Shown here: one piece after another, positions 1 to 7,670 of the stretch
Layout of the letters: the number at the start of each line of letters is the position of its first letter
Numbering within the stretch: position 1 is the first letter of the stretch
NCBI GenBank assembly: GCA_003451645.1
Contig: DMER01000115.1
Coordinates: forward strand, 14,181 to 34,800
Direction: 5' to 3'
DNA: 20,620 bases
Source of the DNA: Alphaproteobacteria bacterium
GTDB lineage: Bacteria; Pseudomonadota; Alphaproteobacteria; Micropepsales; Micropepsaceae
The notes under the pieces: generated by a model
Database searches by the model: none
Told to the model about the DNA's origin: nothing
The model's input: the letters and a program-made list of their open reading frames with translations, nothing else
Program-made: the position numbers and the translations under genes

Positions 1-1881
1 GCCGGTGCCGCCCGCCGCGATCACTACATATTGGCGGCCCTTCCAAGAATAAACCGAGGGTGTGGCGATCCCAGGCGCTGGCAAGGCACCCGCCCACAAC
101 TCCGCGCCTGACTTGGCATCAAAGGCCCGCAAATAATGATCCATCGTCGCACCGATAAAGATCACGCCGCCGCGTGTGGCAACCGGTCCGCCCAAAGACG
201 GCGTGCCGAGCTTCAACGGAATGGCAAGTGGCGCCAGCGATTCAGTCGTACCTAGAACGCTCTCCCACAGGCGCTTCCCGGTCTTCAGATCAACCGCGGT
301 CAAGACACCCCAGGGCGGCGGATTGCAGGGCAGGAAGAGCGGCGACAGGAATGTCTCACGGATCATGCCATAGGGGGTCCCCGCTTGCGGCGCGAATTCT
401 TCGAGTGGCCGGCGTTTGGCCTTGCGGGACTCATACTGATCGCGCGGGACTAGGGTGATTTTGTGAATCATCCGGCTGGTATTGACATAGAGGACCTGGC
501 GATCCGGATCAACTGACACGCCACCCCAATTGATGCCGCCGCCGGTAAAGGGATACATGAGGGTCCCCTTCTCAGAAGGTGGTGTGTAGAGACCCTCCGA
601 GCGCGCATTGGCGATGGCGTCCCGGCACGCGCCCTGATCGAAGGGCGTCAGGCCCCAAGCATCGTCTGGTTTGATGGTGCTGGGCACCAATGGCGGGATG
701 TGGGTGGGGAAAGGCTGGGTTGGCGACAAGACTTCGCCCGCCACGCCGCCTTGAGGCACCGGCCGTTCTTCAACAGGGAAGACAGGTTTGCCCGTGTCGC
801 GGTCGAGCACAAACACCAGCCCTTGCTTGGTCCCCTGGATCACAACATCCCGCCGCCCCTCGGGAAGCTCCAAAGAGGTCAGTGTCGGCTGGGCCGGAGT
901 ATCATAGTCCCAGACATCGTGATGGACGATTTGAAAGGCCCAAACGAGTTCGCCAGTCTCGGCCCTGAGTGCCACCACCGAATTGGCATGGCGGTTATCC
1001 CCTGCGCGCAAGCCGCCAAAGAAATCGGGACTGGGCGAGGAGGTGGGCAAGAACACCAAGCCACGGGCAGCATCGGCGGACATAGGCGCCCACACATTGG
1101 CATGCCCGGCGGGCTTATGTGACCCCGGGGCCCACCCTTGCGCCAAAGCCTGCTCTTCGGTTTGGGGAACAGGATCGAACTGCCATTTCAGAGCGCCTGT
1201 GCGGGCATCAAATCCGCGCACAACGCCTTTGGGCGCCTCGACGCGCACATTATCCGAGATGGCTGAGCCCACAATTACGGTGTCGCGAACCGCCACAGGA
1301 GCAGAGGTGATCTGGAACTCGCCCGGCCATTTCTCAGCCATACCAATATCGATTTTCACTGTGCCCGCAGTTCCAAAATCCTCACAGGGCATACCGGTCC
1401 GGCCATCAAGAGCGATGATCCGCGCATCGGTCGTCCCGGTAAATACCCTCAACCGGCATTGCGCATCCGCGGGCCGCCCCAAATCCTCCCACACTGCAAC
1501 ACCCCGGCAGCCGAAGAGATTTCCAGGCTTGAGGTTTTCCGGGACCTTGGGATCGTAGCGCCATTTCTCCGTGCCGGTCGCGGGGTCGAGCGCCGCCACC
1601 ATATTGAAAGCGGAACAAACATAAAGGCTGTCGCCATAGAGAACGGGTGTTCCTTGCAGCTTGGTCCGGCGCATGACTTTGGGGCTTCGACCCGCCACAT
1701 CCCCGGTTCGGTACTCCCATGCGCGTATGAGGCCGCCGACGGTTTCCGGAGTGATCTGTTGGGCGCGGCTGTAGCGCTGACCGCCGAGATCGCCGCCATA
1801 ATGGGGCCAATCATCGCCGTGAGACGCACTCGCGCCAAGGAGCCACAGCGCCGCTGCGCAAAATACTCGCGTTACACTCAT
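1..1881 (-). CDS. Periplasmic PQQ-dependent (quinoprotein) glucose dehydrogenase-like protein, C-terminus cut off by window edge
   Basis: The frame is open from an ATG at 1881 to the left edge (627 codons, no stop), so the C-terminus is missing. Residues 1-22 look like a Sec signal peptide ending near SASHG. The mature protein opens with a DDWPHYGGD segment typical of PQQ beta-propeller dehydrogenases. GCRGV (Cys125) matches the conserved CRGV of the glucose dehydrogenase branch. HHDVWDYD (320-327) and TKQGLVFVLDR (351-361) supply Asp325 and Lys352, which by motif and by their 27-residue spacing correspond to active-site Asp466 and Lys493 of the E. coli membrane enzyme. Family members oxidise glucose or related sugars/alcohols in the periplasm with PQQ and pass electrons to quinone. 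The five N-terminal membrane helices of E. coli Gcd are absent, so this is the shorter secreted form. It lies 29 bases downstream of the zeta gene, probably cotranscribed. The true substrate cannot be read from sequence; no PQQ synthesis gene is in view. Confidence 0.88.
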   Translation of the reverse strand, partial: MSVTRVFCAAALWLLGASASHGDDWPHYGGDLGGQRYSRAQQITPETVGGLIRAWEYRTGDVAGRSPKVMRRTKLQGTPVLYGDSLYVCSAFNMVAALDPATGTEKWRYDPKVPENLKPGNLFGCRGVAVWEDLGRPADAQCRLRVFTGTTDARIIALDGRTGMPCEDFGTAGTVKIDIGMAEKWPGEFQITSAPVAVRDTVIVGSAISDNVRVEAPKGVVRGFDARTGALKWQFDPVPQTEEQALAQGWAPGSHKPAGHANVWAPMSADAARGLVFLPTSSPSPDFFGGLRAGDNRHANSVVALRAETGELVWAFQIVHHDVWDYDTPAQPTLTSLELPEGRRDVVIQGTKQGLVFVLDRDTGKPVFPVEERPVPQGGVAGEVLSPTQPFPTHIPPLVPSTIKPDDAWGLTPFDQGACRDAIANARSEGLYTPPSEKGTLMYPFTGGGINWGGVSVDPDRQVLYVNTSRMIHKITLVPRDQYESRKAKRRPLEEFAPQAGTPYGMIRETFLSPLFLPCNPPPWGVLTAVDLKTGKRLWESVLGTTESLAPLAIPLKLGTPSLGGPVATRGGVIFIGATMDHYLRAFDAKSGAELWAGALPAPGIATPSVYSWKGRQYVVIAAGGTG

Positions 1882-1889
1882 TCGCTCTA

Positions 1890-1907
1890 GGCCCCTCGTT
1901 TGAGGCC
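1890..1907 (-). promoter_or_regulatory. Possible hairpin over the glucose dehydrogenase ribosome binding site
   Basis: On the minus strand, GGCCTC and GAGGGGCC can form a six-pair stem with one G-T wobble. It lies in the 29-base gap between the zeta stop and the dehydrogenase ATG. Its 3' arm contains GAGGGG, the only good Shine-Dalgarno candidate, 8 to 10 bases before the start. Folding could limit translation of the downstream gene. The stem is short and may be chance. Confidence 0.25.
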
Positions 1908-1910
1908 CGT

Positions 1911-2237
1911 CTACTGAGCCTCGTTCCGCACCTGATCCGCGGCAGTGACCATGAGGTCCTCCATCTCGCGCCGGATTTGGTGATCAGAAACCGAAATGCC
2001 CTTGGCGTCCAGATCGTTGCGCAACTTGCGAAACACATCATCGTCACCAACTTCTTCGAAGTCCGCCTTAACTACCTCTTTGGCATAGGCGTCAGCGGCT
2101 TCGCCCGTGATGCCCATCTTGGCCGCGGCCCAGAGCCCCAAGAGCTTGTTGCGGCGCGCCGTTGCCTTGAATTTCAGGGATTCGTCGAGCGCGAATTTTG
2201 CTTCTTGGCCTTCTCGGCGCTTGTCAAAACCGGACAT
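1911..2237 (-). CDS. F1FO-ATPase inhibitor zeta subunit (DUF1476 family)
   Basis: This 108-residue protein matches the alphaproteobacterial ATPase zeta subunit along its whole length. It starts MSGFDKRREGQEAKFA, continues with the family-typical FKATARRNKLLGLWAA, GEAADAYAKEVVKADFEE and DDVFRKLRNDL, and ends in a charged helix. In Paracoccus the zeta subunit binds F1 through its N-terminus and blocks rotation in the ATP-hydrolysing direction, so it acts in the cytoplasm on the membrane ATP synthase. The basic N-terminal segment before EAKFA is the inhibitory region in characterised members. An AAGGA ribosome site precedes the ATG. The gene is divergent from purC, a neighbourhood I recall as common in this class, and has the quinoprotein dehydrogenase 29 bases downstream. 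The ATP synthase genes themselves are not in the window. Confidence 0.93.
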   Translation of the reverse strand: MSGFDKRREGQEAKFALDESLKFKATARRNKLLGLWAAAKMGITGEAADAYAKEVVKADFEEVGDDDVFRKLRNDLDAKGISVSDHQIRREMEDLMVTAADQVRNEAQ

Positions 2238-2272
2238 CGCTAGGCTTCCTTATCTGAGGTGAGGGGTCAAAG

Positions 2273-2308
2273 TACCGTGGGCGCAAGCCGCACCCTGCTT
2301 CGACGGTA
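2273..2308 (-). promoter_or_regulatory. Stem-loop in the leader of the zeta gene
   Basis: TACCGT (2273-2278) and ACGGTA (2303-2308) are perfect inverted repeats. They enclose GGGCGC (2279-2284) and GCACCC (2290-2295), which pair with one wobble around a five-base loop. Together they form a 12-pair hairpin with a seven-base bulge on one side. It sits 36 to 71 bases upstream of the zeta start, in the 277-base divergent region (2238-2514) shared with purC. It could be an operator or a leader structure. I see no convincing -35/-10 pair for either gene in this region. Confidence 0.35.
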
Positions 2309-2514
2309 ATATGGGCATGTGCAAACACCCCGGCAATGGCGTTTCGATAGCGCGTATCATGACAAAATTTGGACATTCCTTGGGGACATCTTTTGGGCCG
2401 ATTGTACCTGGACCGGAATTTGCGCTAGCGTGGCAGCGACACACACACGCGTTTCCCCTGGCCTGCTGCGGGAGCGCACCGAGCTTCCGTCCCCAAGTGT
2501 AAGGCGATGTCCCC

Positions 2515-3282
2515 ATGAAAAGCCGCAGATTGGTTTATGAAGGCAAGGCCAAGGTCCTTTATGAGGGGCCGGAACCTGGGACCCTGATCCAGTACTTCAA
2601 GGACGATACGACCGCCTTTGACGCGAAAAAGAAGGCGGTGCTGGAGGGCAAGGGCGTCTTGAACAACCGGATTTCGGAATTCTTGATGACCCAACTCGGC
2701 CAAATCGGTGTCCCCAACCATTTCATGCGCCGTCTGAATATGCGCGAACAGCTGATTCGGGAGGTCGAGATCATTCCCCTTGAGGTTGTGGTCAGGAATG
2801 TCGCCGCAGGCAGTCTGTCCAAGCGTCTGGGGCTGGAAGAGGGTACCGCCCTGCCCCGTTCGATCATCGAGTACTTTCTGAAGGACGACAAACTCTCTGA
2901 CCCAATGGTCTCGGAGGAGCATATCCTGGCCTTTGGATGGGCGAGTGCGCAGGAACTGGACGAGATCATCCAATTATCCGTCCGGATCAACGACTTCCTA
3001 TCCGGGCTGTTCTTAGGCGTGGGGATCAAGCTGATCGACTTCAAGGTCGAGTTTGGGCGCCTCTATGAGGCGGATATGGTTCGCGTCATCCTCGCCGATG
3101 AAATCAGTCCAGATTCCATGCGGCTTTGGGATCTTAAGACTAACGAGAAACTGGACAAAGACCGGTTCCGGCGGGACCTGGGCGGAGTGACGGAAGCCTA
3201 CACCGAAGTCGCAAAGCGTCTTGGAATCTTGCAAGAAGGTCAGGATAATACTGGCAGAAAGGGTCCGGTTCTGGTCAAATGA
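2515..3282 (+). CDS. purC: Phosphoribosylaminoimidazole-succinocarboxamide synthase (SAICAR synthetase)
   Basis: PurC joins CAIR and aspartate using ATP to make SAICAR in de novo IMP synthesis, in the cytoplasm. The 255-residue product has normal family length. It starts with the glycine-rich [12 protein letters not shown] nucleotide loop (8-18), carries [13 protein letters not shown] (88-100) and DFKVEFG (175-181) from the substrate site, and [12 protein letters not shown] (195-206), the hallmark C-terminal motif with metal-binding acidic residues. [11 protein letters not shown] (214-224) follows. An AAGG ribosome site lies about 10 bases before the ATG. The stop overlaps the purS start in an ATGA junction, so the two genes are translationally coupled. 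The last 15 residues are less family-like and polar. Confidence 0.98.
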   Translation: MKSRRLVYEGKAKVLYEGPEPGTLIQYFKDDTTAFDAKKKAVLEGKGVLNNRISEFLMTQLGQIGVPNHFMRRLNMREQLIREVEIIPLEVVVRNVAAGSLSKRLGLEEGTALPRSIIEYFLKDDKLSDPMVSEEHILAFGWASAQELDEIIQLSVRINDFLSGLFLGVGIKLIDFKVEFGRLYEADMVRVILADEISPDSMRLWDLKTNEKLDKDRFRRDLGGVTEAYTEVAKRLGILQEGQDNTGRKGPVLVK

Positions 3283-3524
3283 GGGTGCGTATTCATGTGA
3301 CGCCAAAATCGGGAGTTTTGGATCCGCAGGGCAAAGCGATTGGGAACGCTTTGACCAGATTGGGCTTTCAAGGCATTGGGGACGTCAGAGCCGGGAAAAT
3401 CATCGAGGTTCAGCTTGAGGCGCCGGATGCGGACGCAGCGAAAAATCAAGCTAAAGTGATGTGTGAACGGCTCTTGGCCAATAAGGTGATTGAAAATTAC
3501 GTCATAGAAGTGCTAAACGAGTAG
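3279..3524 (+). CDS. purS: Phosphoribosylformylglycinamidine synthase subunit PurS
   Basis: The 81-residue product has the normal PurS size and pattern. It opens with [20 protein letters not shown], has the central [16 protein letters not shown] segment and ends in an ENYVIEVL strand. PurS is the small structural subunit that bridges PurL and PurQ and is thought to pass ammonia from PurQ to PurL in FGAM synthesis. Its ATG overlaps the purC stop. Having separate small PurS, PurQ and PurL is the Bacillus/alphaproteobacterial arrangement rather than the single large PurL of enterobacteria, and all three subunits are present in this window. Confidence 0.96.
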   Translation: MRVRIHVTPKSGVLDPQGKAIGNALTRLGFQGIGDVRAGKIIEVQLEAPDADAAKNQAKVMCERLLANKVIENYVIEVLNE

Positions 3525-3547
3525 TTGTGTGTATCTGGGGGCGTAGG

Positions 3548-4105
3548 ATGAAGGGTCTGTTTGGGGCGGCTTCCTTAGGGCTAGCGCTGACATTGGGAAT
3601 GGGCACGCCGGTTGCCTCGGCAGCGACGGCCGCGGTGCCCGCGAGTCCAGCAACTGCTCCGGCGGCTGATTCTGTTGATAATCGCCTATCCGCCGCGAAG
3701 GATCTCTTGGTTGCCATGCAAGCCAAGGAGATGTTCAAGAGCCAGTTCGAGGCGAGCTTGCCCAAGCAAATGGCCAGCATCCAAAAAGAATATCCCGACA
3801 TGTCTAAGGAAACGCGCGATTTGATCGAACGCGCCTTCCGGGAAGAGACAGATCGCTCGTTGGACGGCCTGATGATCGACATCGCAACCCTCTACGCCAA
3901 GCGTTTTTCTGCTGACGAGATGAAGGTTATTGCCAATTTCCACCGCACCAAGGCTGGCGCGAAGCTTCGCGGCGAGAGCGAGGCACTGCAAAAGGAACTG
4001 TCGGGCGTTGCTAACACCTGGAGCCTCGAAGTGGTGCGCAAGATCTCCAAGCGCCTGCAAGAACAATTGCGCGAGCAATATCAAAACCCCAAGGTCTCTA
4101 GCTAA
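3548..4105 (+). CDS. Secreted DUF2059-family protein
   Basis: I chose the ATG at 3548 (185 residues): GGGGGCGTAGG just upstream is a good ribosome site, and the protein then begins directly with a Sec signal peptide ([10 protein letters not shown], cleavage near VASA, residue 25). An in-frame ATG at 3527 would add seven residues ahead of the signal. An Ala/Pro-rich linker (26-42) leads to a helical region. The core at about 104-160 ([20 protein letters not shown] then an [10 protein letters not shown] turn) matches DUF2059, in which an aromatic residue followed by xS/T-x-x-G-x-K is typical. The family function is unknown; members are periplasmic. It follows purS by 23 bases and is probably cotranscribed with purCS, with no obvious link to purine synthesis. 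A terminator-like hairpin follows it. Confidence 0.85.
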   Translation: MKGLFGAASLGLALTLGMGTPVASAATAAVPASPATAPAADSVDNRLSAAKDLLVAMQAKEMFKSQFEASLPKQMASIQKEYPDMSKETRDLIERAFREETDRSLDGLMIDIATLYAKRFSADEMKVIANFHRTKAGAKLRGESEALQKELSGVANTWSLEVVRKISKRLQEQLREQYQNPKVSS

Positions 4106-4121
4106 CAGCCAAATTGCATGA

Positions 4122-4139
4122 GCCCGCTTGCCAGCGGGC
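4122..4139 (+). promoter_or_regulatory. Small hairpin preceding the purQ-proximal terminator
   Basis: GCCCGC (4122-4127) and GCGGGC (4134-4139) form a perfect six-pair GC stem with a six-base loop. It starts 16 bases after the DUF2059 stop. With the larger terminator hairpin at 4152-4192 it makes a tandem structure. CCTGGG at 4139-4144 could instead pair with CCCGGG at 4155-4160, the 5' arm of the terminator, giving a mutually exclusive fold. Confidence 0.4.
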
Positions 4140-4151
4140 CTGGGCTTGTGG

Positions 4152-4192
4152 CATCCCGGGACTGTCCTTATGTCCTGGGATGTTTCGTTTTT
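4152..4192 (+). terminator. Intrinsic terminator or attenuator between the DUF2059 gene and purQ
   Basis: CATCCCGGGAC (4152-4162) pairs with GTCCTGGGATG (4172-4182) over 11 positions with one G-T wobble and a nine-base loop. It is followed directly by TTTCGTTTTT. This fits a Rho-independent terminator on the plus strand. Only 20 bases separate the T-run from the purQ ATG, and they include the ribosome site. There is therefore no room for a normal promoter between them; either purQL reads through this element or its promoter lies upstream of it. Confidence 0.75.
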
Positions 4193-4212
4193 GCGAAGGA
4201 GCTGCGCCGCGC

Positions 4213-4884
4213 ATGAAGGCTGCAGTCATTGTATTTCCTGCCTCCAACTGCGACCGCGATGTGGCCACGGCCCTCACCCAGATCACCGGCCGCTCACCCG
4301 CCATGGTTTGGCACGCCAACGCAAGCGTGCCCGGTGACGCCGATCTGATTGTGCTGCCGGGCGGGTTCTCTTATGGCGACTACTTGCGGGCGGGAGCGAT
4401 GGCGGCACACTCCCCCATCATGCAAGATGTGATCGCTAGGGCGCAGAAGGGCACGCCGATCCTTGGCATTTGCAACGGTTTTCAGATCTTGTGTGAGGCG
4501 GGCCTTCTCCCCGGCGCACTCATCAAGAATGCGAGCCTTAGTTTCGTCTGCAGGCCAGTAAACCTGACCGTAGAGGCCGCCAACACAATGTTCACAAACC
4601 GTTATGCGGTGGGCCAGACAATCTCGATCCCTGTCGCCCACGGCATGGGGAACTATGTGGCCGATGAGGCAACACTTGACGCGCTTGAAGATGAGGGGCT
4701 GGTCGCCTTGCGCTATACACTTGGCGACAATCCCAATGGCGCCGCACGCAACATCGCCGGCATCATGAACCGTGAACGGACGATACTAGGATTGATGCCA
4801 CACCCAGAGCGGGCCTGCGACAACGCTTTGGGCTCCGAAGACGGCAAGGCGCTGTTCATGAGCCTCTTGGGGGCGCTGTCATGA
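4213..4884 (+). CDS. purQ: Phosphoribosylformylglycinamidine synthase glutaminase subunit PurQ
   Basis: PurQ is the class I glutamine amidotransferase that supplies ammonia to PurL. I chose the ATG at 4213 (223 residues): [16 protein letters not shown] is the normal family start, and GAAGGA at 4195-4200 serves as the ribosome site. A longer in-frame start at 4114 would translate through the terminator hairpin and is rejected. Catalytic Cys87 lies in GICNGFQIL (85-93), and the His/Glu pair is in PHPER (His197, Glu199). [14 protein letters not shown] (48-61) is also a family signature. The stop overlaps the purL start in an ATGA junction, so PurQ and PurL are translationally coupled. Expression probably depends on the hairpin just upstream. 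Confidence 0.97.
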   Translation: MKAAVIVFPASNCDRDVATALTQITGRSPAMVWHANASVPGDADLIVLPGGFSYGDYLRAGAMAAHSPIMQDVIARAQKGTPILGICNGFQILCEAGLLPGALIKNASLSFVCRPVNLTVEAANTMFTNRYAVGQTISIPVAHGMGNYVADEATLDALEDEGLVALRYTLGDNPNGAARNIAGIMNRERTILGLMPHPERACDNALGSEDGKALFMSLLGALS

Positions 4885-7094
4885 AACACGAAGACACGAT
4901 GCGGCCAGGAACGCTGGAAGCAGCCAAGCAATTCGGTCTCAATGAGGCTGAATGGGCCAACATCCTGCGGCTCCTAAACCGCACGCCCAACATGACGGAA
5001 CTCGGTATCTTCTCCGTGATGTGGTCGGAGCATTGCTCTTACAAGTCATCGCGCGTGCATTTACGCACCTTGCCCACCAGCGCCCCGTGGGTGATTCAAG
5101 GGCCTGGAGAAAACGCGGGCGTCATCGACATTGGCGATGGCGATGCGATCGTCTTCAAGATGGAGAGCCATAACCATCCAAGCTTCATCGAGCCGTTCCA
5201 GGGAGCGGCCACGGGCGTGGGCGGGATCATGCGCGATGTCTTCACCATGGGCGCGCGCCCCATCGCCATGCTCAATGCTTTGCGCTTTGGTGAGCCGGAG
5301 CATCCCAAGACGCGGCACTTGCTCGCCGGTGTCGTGAGCGGCATCGGCTCCTATGGCAATTGCATGGGCGTGCCGACTGTGGGTGGCGAGGTCAATTTCC
5401 ATAAGGCATACAATGGCAACATCCTGGTCAATGCGATGTGCGTGGGGCTGGCGCGGGCGGACAACATCTGGCTGTCGGCAGCAAAGGGCGCTGGCAACCC
5501 CGTGGTCTATGTAGGCTCAAAGACGGGGCGCGACGGCATCCACGGCGCAACCATGGCCAGTGCGGAATTCAGCGAGGATGCCGAGGAGAAGCGGCCAACC
5601 GTCCAAGTGGGCGATCCGTTCACGGAGAAATTGCTGCTCGAAGCCTGCCTCGAACTCATGGCAACAGATGCCATCATCGGCATTCAGGACATGGGTGCCG
5701 CGGGCCTGACCTCTGCCTCTTGTGAGATGGCGGCCAAAGGTGGTGCTGGCATAGAATTGTGGATGGACAAGGTGCCTCAACGCGAGGCCGGTATGACGGC
5801 CTATGAGATGATGCTGTCCGAAAGCCAGGAGCGCATGTTGATGGTGCTCAAACCGGGCCGGGAAGCGGAGGCCGAGCGCATTTTCCGCAAATGGGAGCTC
5901 GACTTCGCAGTCATCGGCATCACCACCGACACCAAGCGCATCGTCCTGCGCCATCACGGCGAGGATGTTTGTGATCTACCGGTCAATGTGTTGGCCGATG
6001 AGGCGCCTGTGTATGAGCGTCCATGGGTGGAGCCGCCACGCCCGGCGCCGCTTAGCGACGTCCCCGCGCCACCTTCGATTCTGGGCGTGCTGAAGCAACT
6101 GGTCGCGAGCCCCGATCTGGCCTCCCGCCGCTGGATCTGGGAGCAGTATGATTATTCGGTGATGGCAGACACCATCCAAAAACCAGGCGGCGATGCGGCC
6201 GTGGTCCGCGTTCACGGCACAGGCAAAGCGGTCGCTCTGACAACGGACGTAACACCACGCTATTGCCAAGCCGATCCCTATTTGGGTGGGATGCAAGCGA
6301 TCGCCGAAGCCTACCGGAACTTAAGCGCGGTAGGTGCCAAGCCATTGGCGGTCACTGATAACCTAAACTTTGGCAATCCACAGAAGCCGGAGATCATGGG
6401 TCAATTTGCACTTGCTGTGCGGGGATTAGGAGAAGCGTGCCGGGCACTCGACTTCCCCATCGTGAGCGGGAACGTATCGCTCTATAATGAGACGCTTCTG
6501 CCCAATGGTCAGTATCAGAATATTCTGCCGACCCCGGCCATCGGCGGCGTTGGCTTGCTGCGGGATTGGCGCCATATGGCCACCATCGCATTCAAGGCCG
6601 AGGGTGAGGCGGTCATCCTGATTGGTGAGACAAAGGGTCATTTGGGTCAATCCCTTTACCTGCGCGAAATCCTTCAACGAGAAGACGGCACGCCGCCACT
6701 AGTTGATCTGGGTTCAGAGAAGCGCAATGGCATTTTTGTTCGCACACTGATCGAGGCTGGCCAGGTGACGACTGCTCATGACTGCGCCGATGGCGGTCTG
6801 TTGGTGGCCATCGCGGAAATGGCCATGGCTGGCGGGATTGGCGCGGAGCTTGCGGCGCCAGTGAATGGTGATCCGCATGCTTATTGGTTCGGTGAGGATC
6901 AAGCGCGGTATGTGATTTGTGTACCCCAGTCGACCGCGCACGATATCTTGGCGCAAGCGGATGCGGCAGCGGTGCCTGCGGCGCGCATCGGAACTACCGG
7001 CGGCGAGATGATCATTCTGGATGAGACCAATATTTCGATCCGTGCCCTGAAGGATCCGCATGAAGCCTGGCTGCCGGACCTCATGCGTCGATAG
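4881..7094 (+). CDS. purL: Phosphoribosylformylglycinamidine synthase subunit PurL (small type)
   Basis: PurL makes FGAM from FGAR, ATP and ammonia. At 737 residues it is the small form, which needs PurS and Pur[10 protein letters not shown] (49-57) carries the conserved His51, ESHNHPS (95-101) belongs to the nucleotide/substrate region, and [14 protein letters not shown] follows. A second AIRS-like repeat begins near residue 400, with [10 protein letters not shown] and [29 protein letters not shown] near the C-terminus is typical. The ATG overlaps the purQ stop; a second in-frame Met at residue 7 is a possible alternative start. A convergent unknown gene ends 17 bases past the stop, and no terminator is visible in that gap. 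Confidence 0.98.
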   Translation: MKHEDTMRPGTLEAAKQFGLNEAEWANILRLLNRTPNMTELGIFSVMWSEHCSYKSSRVHLRTLPTSAPWVIQGPGENAGVIDIGDGDAIVFKMESHNHPSFIEPFQGAATGVGGIMRDVFTMGARPIAMLNALRFGEPEHPKTRHLLAGVVSGIGSYGNCMGVPTVGGEVNFHKAYNGNILVNAMCVGLARADNIWLSAAKGAGNPVVYVGSKTGRDGIHGATMASAEFSEDAEEKRPTVQVGDPFTEKLLLEACLELMATDAIIGIQDMGAAGLTSASCEMAAKGGAGIELWMDKVPQREAGMTAYEMMLSESQERMLMVLKPGREAEAERIFRKWELDFAVIGITTDTKRIVLRHHGEDVCDLPVNVLADEAPVYERPWVEPPRPAPLSDVPAPPSILGVLKQLVASPDLASRRWIWEQYDYSVMADTIQKPGGDAAVVRVHGTGKAVALTTDVTPRYCQADPYLGGMQAIAEAYRNLSAVGAKPLAVTDNLNFGNPQKPEIMGQFALAVRGLGEACRALDFPIVSGNVSLYNETLLPNGQYQNILPTPAIGGVGLLRDWRHMATIAFKAEGEAVILIGETKGHLGQSLYLREILQREDGTPPLVDLGSEKRNGIFVRTLIEAGQVTTAHDCADGGLLVAIAEMAMAGGIGAELAAPVNGDPHAYWFGEDQARYVICVPQSTAHDILAQADAAAVPAARIGTTGGEMIILDETNISIRALKDPHEAWLPDLMRR

Positions 7095-7111
7095 ACGGCT
7101 TCAATTACGTC

Positions 7112-7519
7112 CTACCAATCAGCGAGAATGTTGGTCACTGAGGATTTGTTATCCTCCGTACAGAGCTCTTCCCGCTTGTCTTTGTTATAGCTGGTGATGT
7201 CCTTGGCCAGGATGTCGGCATAGAACCGCTCGGCAACCATCTTGTTCCGGTCGTCTTTGATCTGGTTCATGCGCGCCTGCCGTTTGGTGTCGAAGCCAAG
7301 CGCGGTCCAACCGCAGACAGACGATTGGGATTCCACGTTTGACAGCCGCGCCAGATCACTGGCGAGCTGAGGATCAAACGCAGCCGTCGCTGCCATCAAC
7401 TCTTCGCCAGTCATGGCCTTGATCTTGGTAACCTCCGCAGGCGGAAGACTGCCCGCTGAGGCTTCCGTAATTCCACCGGTCAACGCCAAAGCGAAGACAA
7501 CAACGCGGGAAACAGGCAT
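7112..7519 (-). CDS. Small secreted protein of unknown function, two cysteines
   Basis: I do not recognise this gene. The ATG at 7519 gives 135 residues and has AGGAG eight bases upstream. The longer in-frame reading from 7648 lacks that support and would bury the signal peptide. Residues 1-22 form a Sec signal (MPVSRVVVFALALTGG then EASAG). The mature part is about 113 residues, hydrophilic and probably helical, with Cys69 (SVCGW) and Cys120 (ELCTED) that could form a disulfide. The central part is rich in Lys, Arg and Asp. It ends with ILADW. It is convergent with purL and divergent from the TspO-like gene; the shared 151-base upstream region contains a seven-base inverted repeat. No function is implied. 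Confidence 0.7.
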   Translation of the reverse strand: MPVSRVVVFALALTGGITEASAGSLPPAEVTKIKAMTGEELMAATAAFDPQLASDLARLSNVESQSSVCGWTALGFDTKRQARMNQIKDDRNKMVAERFYADILAKDITSYNKDKREELCTEDNKSSVTNILADW

Positions 7520-7544
7520 AGGTCGATCTCCTATTGAGGTTCCC

Positions 7545-7583
7545 TGACGGTAAGCCGGACACGTGACAGACCCGTGACCGTCA
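7545..7583. promoter_or_regulatory. Inverted repeat in divergent promoter region, possible operator
   Basis: TGACGGT (7545-7551) and ACCGTCA (7577-7583) are exact inverted repeats 25 bases apart. A nested CACG (7560-7563) and CGTG (7573-7576) add four more pairs, with an eight-base bulge on one side. The element lies between the start of the minus-strand secreted gene (7519) and the TspO-like gene (7671), where it could control one or both. The wide arm spacing is unusual for a simple dimer site. Confidence 0.35.
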
Positions 7584-7591
7584 ATGATAGA

Positions 7592-7620
7592 TTGAAGACC
7601 CCACACCCTTTGCCTTACAC
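7592..7620 (+). promoter_or_regulatory. Weak candidate promoter for the TspO-like gene and bolA
   Basis: TTGAAG (7592-7597) is followed after 17 bases by TTACAC (7615-7620), giving a fair -35 and a poor -10. It starts nine bases downstream of the inverted repeat at 7545-7583 and ends 50 bases before the TspO-like start. Confidence 0.25.
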
Positions 7621-7670
7621 ATTCCCCTTCTCTGACGTCATGGCGCATTCAGCGCAAAGGGTAAGGGCAT

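Noticed and set aside
1459..1890. Plus-strand 143-codon open frame within the quinoprotein gene
   Set aside because: It is antisense to a frame with clear family motifs and no stop over 1.88 kb; no similarity to a known protein and no ribosome site.
4114..4212. In-frame 33-codon N-terminal extension of purQ
   Set aside because: It would translate through the terminator hairpin, and PurQ proteins begin at the equivalent of [12 protein letters not shown], which has a ribosome site at 4195-4200.
4106..4212. Purine riboswitch upstream of purQ
   Set aside because: The region is too short and shows only two simple hairpins; there is no three-way junction or conserved purine-aptamer loop sequence.
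7520..7648. 43-codon extension of the small secreted protein
   Set aside because: It would bury the signal peptide and overlap the inverted repeat; the ATG at 7519 has AGGAG at ideal spacing.
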